Assembly: GCA_037013685.1 (NCBI GenBank)
Contig: CM072888.1
Location: forward strand, 1,717,034 to 1,781,033
Direction of reading: 5' to 3'
DNA: 64,000 bases
From: Acridotheres tristis
Lineage: Eukaryota; Chordata; Aves; Passeriformes; Sturnidae
Positions 37,001 through 49,000 of this stretch are shown piece by piece. Position 1 is the stretch's first letter, and the number at the start of each line of letters is the position of its first letter. Below the pieces are notes generated by a model that saw only the letters and a list, made by a program, of their open reading frames with translations, did not search any database and had not been told where the DNA came from. Both the position numbers and the translations under genes were made by a program.

Positions 37001-40000
37001 CTTCTGGCCAACTTGTATCATAACTCTTTGCCCAGTGTCTTGGCTCTTTTTGTCAGGTAGGTAAGATACTCACAGTGGTGTTTCTGCTCTGAGCCTGGGG
37101 ACAGCTCTGCATGCCAGTGGCTGCACTGGTTTGGCAGTGTCTCAGTGGGATTGTGCTTTCCACCCCATGCAGCTTGTCCTCCTGGGTGCCTGGAGTGTGC
37201 CAGTGGCAGCCTGTGCTACCTCTGTGATAGCACCACGTTTCTGAAGAATAAGGTCTGTGTTTCTGCCTGTGGCCAGGGTTTCTATGGCAATACACGGACC
37301 AGAGAGTGTGAAGAAGGTGAGTGTCCCTCGAGACAGCAACATTTATCATTGGTGTAAAACCAGTGACAAAATATCTTCGGGGAAATCTCTTCCTGAATCA
37401 AGTTGAGTGGTTACTTATCCATTCTTTACACTAAACGAAGATTTACTAGTCTGTCTGCAGCTGGCTTTCAATTCTGTGATGGGGAAATCAAGACAGGAAG
37501 CGATTTGCCCAAGTCGTGGTGGGGATTGGGATGGATTGCAGTCTACCTGGGTCAGGAAAGAGCAGGGCACCCAAAAAATCGTTGTGATTCCTGCAGTAAC
37601 ACTTCTTTCCCTTCAGCCAGCAGGCATCCCTGGAGCTCCCGTGTGAGCAGCACCCTCAGGGTGGGGATTGGCGGCGTGCAGCCCCTCGACCTGTCCTTGC
37701 TGGGTGTGTGTGATCGGGGCGGTGCCTCGGGCCGGCTGCTGTTCCACGTGGACAGCGTCCCCTCCACCGGCCGGCTGCTGCTGCTGCTGCACGGGCGGGA
37801 GGAGCCGCTGAGCCACGGCCGCAGCTTCAGCTGCAGGGACGTGCGGGACAGGAGGGTGCGCTTCGTGCACGGCACAGAGGAGCCCAGGTGACCGGGGCAA
37901 AGCTCTTTGCCGAGCTCTTGCCTCACAAAAAAATCGTTTTATCTTGAGAACGGGTATTTCCTTCTTCCTTGGAGGCGTTCCTGCAGGGAGGCACACTTGC
38001 CACTGCTGCTAAATCAGCTTCCACGCTGTACCATAGTGTAACTGGTGGTGCAAAACTCCTCAGCTCATGGTACACGAGGTCACTGTGACCCAACTCCCAA
38101 ACCTCCTGTGCTTCGGGGCTGCAGCCATCTGTCCCGTCTTCAGGATACTCAACTGAGAGTTAAGACTGGCATATTAGTCTGATTGTTACCACAGTTTCTT
38201 GGTATTGTTAGGAAGATGCTCAAGCGATGTCACTGCTGTGCTCTCTGGCATAGTTTGCCTTCAGCCATTCCTTGTTTGCCTCCAGTATGAGCTCTGTTAG
38301 TGCCCTGGAATAATTAGTGGTGATTAGTAGCTGGCAAAGCTCACACTGCAAGGATGTAGCAAGGAAGCAGATCCTTCCTGCAGCCAGGCAATAAGCCAGC
38401 CACACTGCCAAATTTCACGTTTGATTTGCATCACCATAAAACCTTGGCACCAGAGTGACATTGGTGGAACTGTTCTAAATTTCTGGCTTTGGAGGTCTTC
38501 GATCTAAATAAGATCTGAAGAAGACTTTCAGAGTGTCCTGATGCCAAGGGTTAGCTGGTGTTCACCAGACTTCAGGCATATTTCTATATCATGCTTTTTT
38601 TTTTTTATAAGTGTACCTGGTAGTCACCATGAAATGTCAACATCTTGTCTTGAGAAACAAAGCTGCTTTCTTCCTAGTTATTACTCTATTTATTATTTAT
38701 GTTGTTACTTTAAGCTTCAAAGTGTTTGGGTGGCATCACTGAAAAGTAAATGGGAAGGAAAAATCCTGGCAAGTCCTGAAGCCAGAAAAGTGACGTTTTT
38801 CTTTAGCAGCGAGTGGCTGACATTTAGAATTGGCACTTTATCTTGGGGATGCCATCCAATGTGGATAACATTACTTAAAGGGAGATGAGGGTGTATTATT
38901 GCACAGCTAAAGGTGTTTTATTACCTGTTGTGAATCTTCAGGAGAAAATACTGTGAAAACATAATTGAAGAAAACGTGAGCTAAAGCTTCTGTCACTGAG
39001 CCAGTCACTTTTGCTGAATATATAATGTGCTTACCATTATTGAGTCCTGGAAGAGTAATGAATTAATTAATGTTATCCTGTATTTTGTCTAGGAAAGGAC
39101 AATTTACCTTGAAGGTCAGTGATCAAGACTCATTCTCCCACCTTGAGGTGATCAACATTCAAGCCTTCTCAACACAGGTAACAAAGCCTGGAAACAACCC
39201 CAGATTTTGTACCATTTGAAGCCCTGGTTTCTTGCAGGGGTAACAGAGGAGCTGGGTAGAACTTGAGCAGGGGTTCAAATCAGGCAAATTGGACTCAACT
39301 CTCCCTTAGAGGTGGCAGCCAAGAGTCACATGGAGGAAAGGGGTTTGGGGAGTTGACTGGAGAAGCTGGCCTGTGTAGTTTTGCTTGTGCAGGGAGTTGC
39401 AGCTGTGCAATCATAGAGCAGTTATCAGTGAGGGCTAAGGGATCCCTACTGCTCCCACCATCCTTTGGATCTGCTGGTGCTCCAGTCCAGCCTCTTGCTG
39501 CAGGGCAATTGGGCCAGGATTGATCCTGATGGCAGGAGAGCTTTGACACTCAAGTTCAAAACTCTCTTCTAGGACAGCTGGGAAATAAATCAGCATGTGC
39601 TATTGAAAGTGTGTCCCTTAAACTTCCCACCACCTCTGGGCAAGGTGATGGTACTGCCAAGTGTCTTTGTCTCCTCTATTATTGTTATTTAAAGTCTGTG
39701 GCACAGACTTTATATATGGGTCTCACCCCAGAGGGGGTACAGGCACCTTAATAGGTTCCAGGTTTCCATGGAGGCTTTGCAGCTTACTCTGAGCTTTTTC
39801 CAGTGTGGAAAGCTCAATCAGAAGTTGTGACTAATTGGCATATCCTTACAAATAGAGACCTTCAAGTGCAAAAGAGAATCTGTTACTCTTAAGGCTCCTT
39901 TACATCCTCAGAGAGGCACCAAATGACTTGACAGAACTCGTCTCGTGCAGGCTCCTTCCTGCCTACAATCCTGGATCAGCCTCCCATCCTCATCACGAGT

Positions 40001-43000
40001 AATTTATATTCCATATTAGTCATTCCCATAACTTCTGGAAATTAGAAGTGCTCTAGTTTGTCCTTTAGAATAAGACAAACTGGGTTTTGATCCTGCCGTG
40101 TGTATATTGATTCTGGCTGGTGCTGAGATCTTGGCTCAGCCTAATCTCTTGTTTACCTCAGTAGGATGTTCACCTAAGTGAGAGCTGCAGTCAGTGCCCC
40201 AGAATACATAAGTGGGGTTTAATGATAGGAATTCTGCCTGTTGATCCCTAATAACCCTGGGAAGTCGTGCACAGGTGAGGTGCCAGCAGTTGGCTCCCTG
40301 ATGGATGTTCCCAGGGCTTTGACTTTGTCCCTGCAGGACTGCCTCCCTCCTGGGGCAGTGCATTACCCATGGCAAGTGATGTTTATTGGGATCAATAGAG
40401 AGTGCAGATTGAAACTTTCTTGGTGACAAAGAACTAATTTAAACCAGCAGAAATATGGCCTCTAGCAGATCTTTGCTATAAGCTGAGTGAGGCTGTGGGG
40501 AACGTTGGAAATGAAATAAATACTAATGATGAAGACACCTAGTTTTGCTGTCATCTCAGAAGGCTAATGAGGATCAGCTGGAGTCAGATGCTTTCTATAT
40601 AAATATCCCAAGTTTTTGCCTTTCCTAAGCCTAATGTGGCATGAGAATCTTCTTTTAATGGGGCTGATTCAGTTTAAATGCTAAATATTACTAGATCTGC
40701 CCACTGGGGGAAAAGGCATGGAGAGTGAAATAGGAGATTTCCAGGGTTGAAGTGAGCTGATGTCCTTATCCCCAAACTTTTAATTCCAGCCTTTGATCAT
40801 GATCCAGTGTCCCCAGAGCCACCTCAGAGCTGCTTTTGTGTTCCAGGCGCCGTACGTGTTCAGGAACGAGCCCCTCCTTGTGGGCAGGGGCGAAACGGGG
40901 ACGATCTCGGAGCTGGTGCTCGGCCTGGGGGACAGTGACAATCCTGAGGACGTGGTGCTGACGGTTTTGGAGGCTCCGCGGCACGGGAGGCTGCTGGGGC
41001 CCCTTGGGGACACTGCCACCTTGGGGCTGCGTGACCTGGTGGGCGGGAGGCTGCGCTACGCCCACGACGGCTCCGACAGCCGGCAGGACACGGCGCTTCT
41101 GCAAGTGAGCGACGGCTACCACTTCCTGAACGTCCTGCTCCACATCAGGATTGCTGCCAAGGTGTGTGCCAGCACGTAAACACTGGCGGGCAGATGGGGA
41201 AGAGTCTGCAAGTGCTGCTCTGTCCCCAAGGTGTCACTAATCCCGAGTAACCAACCGGAGAAAAGAGTGGGTTGGTTGGATTTTGGAGGTCGCCCCAATT
41301 CTTGGTTTGCAGCAGCTCCAATCGTGCAGCTTGGATGATTCAGAGTCCATAGTTATTTGATAACAAGTAGTACACTGTACTAAAACAGAAGGAGAAAAAG
41401 CTGAAGGTATCTTCATTCCTTATTAATGTGAAAGGGTAACAAAAAGTAGAGCTGTCAGTAGAGGAGGTCACAGTTTGCAGTCCTCTATGTCAGACATGTG
41501 ACACAGTGTCTTGGAGTCCCACCCCTTGGAAAGCAGTTGGGAGGGGATGTCACTGCCCCCTTTGGCCCTCTCTGCTGTGTTAGATGTCTGTGACAGCCTG
41601 CAGGGAGCTTGGCCAGCCCCACGGAGTTCCACACAAGGAGGCACCGATCCCATTTGGACCCTGCAGGTTCTCCTGAAGCTGTGGCAGTAATTAATGTTAA
41701 TTAGTGCTGTGACTCACACAGCAGTCTGGGGATGAAAAACGAATTGCTTTCAAGGCTGGTGCTGTTATTAGATTCCTGGAATAAGAGGAGCTCTGCCTGT
41801 GGTTTCTTCACCCAGATGGCTTCCATGGCCCCAAGGAGCTTGAGTAGGATCACAAGGACTGTGAAAATGCTTGGGCACCACTCTGTGTTCTTTGTGACAC
41901 CTTTTTTTTCCCCTACTGTTGATTCAGCAGGTTCTTGTAAATGCCAGTGAGGGTGAATTGCTGAGAGTAATTTCTTTTAATATCCTGTTTTGTGTTCTTG
42001 TGTCTCTCCTTATCGTTCCACATTTCTCTGTGCAGCACTTGGCTACAGAGAAGGATGAAGGTGGTGACAGAGGTGAGAGCAGGGCAGCTTTCAGGGCTTT
42101 TTCCAGGCCCTTTGGTTGCTAATGGCTGCTTTTCCCATCCAGACCCTTTGCTGCAGCTGCTGCAATCTGAACAGGGACATGGAAGCCTTTCTTTTCTGAG
42201 AGGCCAGGGGGAACACAGAAAAAAAAGGCAAAAGGTGTTTATTTTAGGGGTACCCCAGACCTCTCGAGATCCAGCTAAGGGAGGTCTCCAAGGTATTTAC
42301 AAAGCAGCTGACCTTGCCCTGCCTGGGAGCAGGTAGCTGAAGCATGGACCAGGGAGCTTGTGAGCCTCCCTGAGCTCTCTGAAAACCCTTTCACTGTGCT
42401 CTGAATTCATCCTTCTCAAATCTATTTTTTAAGTAGATTACAAAGCGAAAAGAGCTGTCTCATGAGTCTGTTCTTATTAACAAGCAGCATCAAAGCCATG
42501 TGGGAGTAGTATCACAACGTGCTGGATGGGTTTGATGTGGCCAGTGAAGGAACATTTAGTCATTCAGTGACCTGAAAGCTGAGGGTTTCCATGTTTGTAA
42601 CAAACCCACAGTGTAAGTGGAGTACAAATTAGGTGGGTGCACAGCAGACGTGCCAAAAAGGAGGTCAGAAATCATCCTGTAATGTGGCTCCTTTTCACAA
42701 ATATCTTTTTATCTCTCTCTCCTGTGTCTGTGGCAGATCCAGAAGAGCACAGCAATGAGTCATTTATCAGTTTGGGGGCTGATTATGTGGAGTAGTAAAT
42801 GAGGAGGAAGGTGTTGCCTTAGATGGAGCAGTCAGGATTTTAAGTGATCACACAGTTCAAGGTGAACTGCAGCCATAGCCAGTTTCAAGGTGAATGTGCA
42901 GAAATCCAGAAAAGAAGGCACATTTACAGCACCTGGGGTCATAAGAAAGAGCCATGGCATGGAAGAGGCCATGAGGATTTTGGTGACCTGTCCAACAAAG

Positions 43001-46000
43001 CAAATTAGAGCCAAAAAGGGCTGATGTAATCCTTGAGTGCCAGAGTAGTGTTACTGAAATAAATGGAAATTGTAGTGAAACTATTACTGCAATCCAATGC
43101 TGACATCCACATTTTAGGATATTAGTTAAATATTCATTTGGGAAAAAAAAAAAGCCACAGGAATAGCTTGAAAATTAGGAAACCCACTGATTAACTAAAG
43201 ACTTGGGTGGATGCTCAGAGAGAATGAGGATGTTGGTAAAAGACAAAATTATGGAGGAAGACTTGGGTCAGCAGCAGGAAATTAGGAATTAGAGGACAAG
43301 GTCAGTTCTGCAGGCTGGGAATTGGGTCTGGGGGATACAACAGAAGGATCCACAACCATTTCTCCAGGCATACAGCCAGGGTGGAATGTGTAAGAAATTC
43401 CAGAATACTCTCCTTGATCCTTCCTTTTACTTGGAAAGTCTCTTTCCATCAGCACAGCACTGCTCACACTGCAGCCTTTCCCTGCTGTCCCCCTGCCTGC
43501 AGAGTGCCAGGAGCCCCAGGCTGGTGACCAATTCCCTGGTGTGGGTGCCCCAGGGAGGAATGCTGCAGATCTCCAGGACAATCCTGCACTCCGAGCTGCC
43601 CGGTGCCAGCGACTCTGACATCACCTACACCATCACCAAGGAGCAGCCCAGGCATGGTAAATCCCTCTGCACTTGTGCTGTCCAAGAGCAGCACTCTGCC
43701 GTGGTGCTGTGTGCACCTGGGGCAATACTTCCTTACAATGGTGTGCTGGCTGAGTGCTGCTAACCTCATCTTTTCCCACTTCCGATGGCCATGCAAAGTA
43801 ACAGAGCACTTGTGTCCTTCCTGATCATCTGTGTTTGTCCAGGGATGTATTTAAAGCCCTGAGAGAGCAGAATCTTTCTGCCAAAAGATAATCCTCCATG
43901 GTGAATTTCTGCTTTCTACCTCTAGAAACTGCTGAGCAAAAAGTTTACCTTGAAGAATTCCCTAAATTCCGTGACATTTCATTTAATTTGTCCCAGAGGA
44001 AGGGGTTGCTGACTGAAACAGGAATTGGTGATGTTTGGATCTGCACATAATTCTTGTCCCCAAATTCCTTTTGAGAGGCTCTGAGCTCAGCTCTCAGAGC
44101 AGTGACTTTCACAGCAACCCCATGCTTAGGGAGGATCTTCAGGGTAAAGGGGGAGTGTGGAAGGTTCTGGGATTTGTGACTGAGCTATAAATGGAGAAAA
44201 CCAGGATGAAAAAGAGGTGTCGTGTTGAGGGAAACAAAATATGGAAAGAAAAGGAAATTGTTCTTCTCTTACTCAGCATCACTGTTTTCTTCACAAAAAC
44301 CATGCCTTCGAAAAACATATTTTGTGCTTCTAAGAAATGATACCATACTTAATTTGCTGATCCAGGAAAATTAGACGATCCCTCTAGCAACATCCATGCT
44401 TTTTTTTATCCTTTTGCTGTGAGGACAGGCTGGTTTCCAAAATAGCTGCCAGCACCTGATGGAAACAGAGATAATGAGAGCTTTGCAGTTTAGAAGAGAA
44501 GTAATTAATTTGTATTCCCTCTTTAGTTTTCTGCAGATGAAGGTCTGTCTCCTCGTTTTTAATAAGCATTTACATGAAAACAGGAATTTTTCCCTGAGGA
44601 GTGTGTCTCCTGCTGCCTGTCCCTAACTAAAATTTATAATCCTGTGTTTGTATCACCATGATTATTGCTGCTGTGATTAATTGCAGGTATATAAACGGGT
44701 TTGTAGCTGCAGATGAGGAAGAAGCAGAAGAAATCAATGATCACCAAAATTTATCTAAAATACTGTTTTGCAGAAAGGGAGGGAGAAAAATAAGAGAGAG
44801 AGAAATGTGGAAAATTGGTCCTGAATCCAGAAGGGCTTATCTGCCTTTACTTAGTCTGTGACTAATGGGAAAGATATTCATACCTATAGAAAATATAGAA
44901 TTTGATTTTTAGATTTTTAGGGGAACTCCCATGAGCAAAACCATAGGATCTGGAATGTAATTAGGGTACTGATAAGGAATTTTAGCCCAGAGTTTGATGA
45001 TCCAATGGAAGTGTGGTATTGCATCTTGCTGAATTGCTTTTTTTTCTTGCTCCAACTTTTCAAGGGTGGTTTGGAGAAATGAAATGGGAGAGCTTATGAT
45101 GGATGTTTCACATAAGAGAGTGATTAATTATCAATCAGCAGAATTATCAACCCGTTTAATGGAATTAATTAACAAGATTTCCCAGTGTCACCGAGATGTC
45201 TCAATGTGTGCCGGTGGCTTTTGGGAACTCTGTCACTGAACATTGCATGAAAAAAAAGCTCTGACTGGGTGGGCATTTGCCTTGGCTGCTCCTCAGCTGG
45301 AGCCAAGGCAGCTCTTGCTGTTTGTGTTGTCCCAATTTGCTCTTTGCTTTCCCCAGGGGAAGTGGTGCTGCTGGTGCCCATGCCTGCAGATGGCCCAGCA
45401 GAGTCCTGGCAGCTTTTACCTGATGGCAGAGCAGCCTCCCCCACAAGCTCCTTCACCCAGCAGGACATCAGTGATGGCATCGTGTGGTACAGGCACTCTG
45501 GAGCTGAAGTAGAGAGTGACTCCTTCCAGTTCCAGGTATTCCTCAGCATCTCCCTGAAATACCACGTGGCAGCTCTCTGAGGTTGTGTTTTGTGAATCTG
45601 AGTTTTAACAGTAATACAGGTGTGTGTGTGTAAATACACACTGGCAAATACACCACCCTCTCATAAAGCCTAGAACATTTACACCAAGTGAAAAACAGTC
45701 CAAGTGCCCTTTTAAAAATGGTGTGTTTTGTGAGCCCCAGAGCCACACAATCCTTGCTTCCCAAGCTAATAATTTAATTTTGGCTTCAGAGCCCTTCATC
45801 TTGCCAACAGACCAAAAGGTGGAAATACTCCCCAGAAGCTGGGAAACTAAAATAAATCCCCACTCCCCACAGGCTTAAGAGCCATAAAATTCCTCAGACA
45901 GGTCCTGGCTGTTTGCTGGGAGGGTTTCCCAGCCTCCTGTAACTAAGCCTACGTGAACACTGGCAAGCAGTGTTTGTTACATCTGGTTTACAAGGCAGAA

Positions 46001-49000
46001 GCAATTACTGTAGCACCGGAGAGGCAATTAAGGTAATTTCTAAAGTAATTAACATAAGTGATAATGAGGAATTTGTGAGCATCAGTGTTGAACAAGCTAA
46101 TCTTTGGCTTAATTGCTGCATTCCTCTTAGAGACTATGCATTTTGCATGAGTTGAGTGTTTGGGTTTAGTATCTCAGAGCAGTAGCAATAATTGTACTGA
46201 GAGCTGAGAAAGGGAGCTGGGAATACCTGGTCACATCAGGAGACCGTGGCACCCCTGTCCAAGCCCTGAACTCTGGCTGGGACATTTCAGAGCCAACATG
46301 TTGTTTTCATGGGTTTGAGGACAGAGCAGGTGCAGGAAATGGCTAAAATGACACCATTCCTTTCATCAGAACTTACATTTTAATAATTTTCTAAAAATTA
46401 AGCTTCAGGATGTCCATTCCCACTTACAAAGTGCTCTGTGGAGTTCCAGAGCAGCACTGCCATCCCTCCTAAAAGATAAAGCCATAATTGAGTCTGTCAA
46501 AGAAGGGAGCTGTATTTCTTTGGGTGCTTACTTCACCCCAGGATTGCTGGGAACTTTTGCAGGCTCACCTCTAGGGAATGGTCCTGGTACTCTGAGTTTT
46601 TACCCATTTGTTAATATCATTTGCTTTGTATGTCTTTGCTGCAGGCTTGCAATTAGGAGTTAGATACCCTTGACTTAATTCTTTGGTGCTAGAGTGGAAA
46701 ATATTTATGAGTTTGTGAAACACAAGTCCCATCTTGGAAGCTTTGGGATCACAGGGAGCCACTGCCAAGGGAAAGTCTGAAACTGGTTTAGAAATCACTT
46801 AGCCCTTCGTGTGATCTTTCCTTCCCAGGTGTCCAGCTCTGCCAGTTCACAAACCAGCTTGGAAAGCCACGTGTTCAACGTTGCTGTTCTGCCCCAGACA
46901 CCCAAAGCCCCTCAGCTTTCCCTGGGCTCCTCTTTGCACATGGCTGTAAGTGATAACAGCACACGGGTGGCTGGAGTAGGAATGGGGGAAAAACAACGGA
47001 TTAAAAGAGTAACTGGGGTGGGGGGGGGTGCAAAAATACCCATGAAACGTTGAAAACCTCCGTTTTAACAACGATGAATGTACAGAGTGGAGAGGAGAGG
47101 GGGAAGGAGATGGAAAATCAACATTTTATAGAATTTTTACCCTTTGCTGAAAAGCCAGAGAGAAGAACTGTGGGCTAGACTGTAATGAATGGGTTTTCTC
47201 ACTTGTCCCACTGTAAACTTGATCCAAACTGGAGCTCAGGGAATGACCATTTGGATGAGAGCTGTCTCTCCAAGGTGGTTCCTTCCCCACTGTGTTGATT
47301 GGAAAGATGATTTTGGAATTTAAAGTCGTTTTTGTTGGCTCTCAGGCTGTGGTGCAAGCCTTCCCTGTGTGTCCCCATCACTTGTGGGTCAAATCCAGCT
47401 GTCCCCTGGACTTCTCCTGTTCTGCATGCCAGGCATGGGGCCAGAAAGGCAAAGGAAGCAGGGGGAGAGGGATTAGTGGGAAGTCCATGGCACAACAGCC
47501 TTGTCAAGGTTTAAAATAGTGGCGACCTTTCCTGGGTGATAATGAAACACGGCCAGACTGCTACTTGGAGCCATTTATCTTCCTGCTCCTGACTTTTTGT
47601 TGTTGTCATTATTGACAAAATTGATGGGAGAGATGTCTGGCAGAGCCACACAGCACTGGGTTTTATAGCTAATTACTCCCCCACAAAATTCAATAGGGCC
47701 ATAAAACACCTTTTACCTCACCACCTGTGAGTCCCACCTGTGGGAGAGACAAATAGGCCTTGGAGGCAGCGAGGAAGAAACATAACCTTAAATCTTTCCC
47801 TCAGACAAATTGCACTTCCCTGCCCCAATGTGATGGGGTTCTGTTCATTTGTCTTCAGACTCCTTCAGAATGAGACTTCTTAAAGCTGAGAGGAAAACAC
47901 AATACTTGGAGTCTTCCCATCCCTCTGCTCTTGACTTTGACTTGTGCTGCTGAGAAAGGTCAAGGCAACTTTGATGACTCTTCTATTAAACTGGACACAA
48001 CATCTATATTGGTTTTTCTTCAGTCAGGTTAACCATAAAGGTTACCCCATATTGGTAACCTTTCATGTTCCAAAGCAGATTATTTAAGTGCCCATACCCT
48101 TAATTTAGCTTGTTCTCTCCCTGTTTTGCTCAAGATTATGAAATGACCTGGATGCTTTTCATACCAAGCTGAGCAGTTTAATTTGGCAACTTCTGAGAGC
48201 TGTTAATTCTGCAGGATTAAGGTTCATGAACATGTAGAAATGAACTGGTTTTGGGCACTGAAGTCTCTTCAAGCAGCACTCTTAATTCCTTTAACGCCCT
48301 GCCTGCCTTTGGTTCATGATAATCTTGTTATGGAAGGATCAGAGCAATTTTAGACAGGTTTAAAACAAAAAAGAAATCTTTGGTTCCTCTATATCCCAGT
48401 GGAAAGGGCTGAGTCTTTCTCAGTGTTTCTTTTAAAAGAGAATCCAGTCCAGCCACATCAGACTATATGAGAAAACTACACAGACAATGAATTACATGTT
48501 CATCCAGGGACTCCTTGATCAAACTAGATTTTCCTTTCCCTCTTTTGAATTGTTGTAGGCCAAAAGAGAAACCTGACCACCTGTGAGTGTGAAGATTGTG
48601 CATGTGCAGGGAACAGGGGGTCAGGTTTTAATTTAAAGCCTGTCTTATATTTAACTAGAGCAAAGCAAGTTCTTTCTAAATGCATTTTTGGGTGACTCTT
48701 CCCATGTCTCTGGCCTTGATGCTCATGGTGTGATGTGTTTGTTGAGGTGCTGGAGGACCGTGTGACAGTGATTGAGCCTCATCACCTCTCCTTTGTAGAC
48801 CCGGAGATTCCCAGTGAGAAAATCCTGTACAACGTGACTGTGCCTCTCCTTCCTGGGCAAGGCAAGTGAACCTGTTGCTGCTGCATTCATTGCCATTTTT
48901 CTGAGCACATCTTCTGCTTCTCTCAGAGTCTCATTCTGTGGAGGCACCTGTAAATCCATTTGGCCTCTTTGCTTAGCTTGTAAACACCTTGTTCCTTAAC

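Noticed and set aside
48866..48871. GTGAAC as donor instead of the GC donor
   Set aside because: It would end the exon in phase 2, and joining to 49306 would shift the reading frame away from the conserved MVEHRD sequence.
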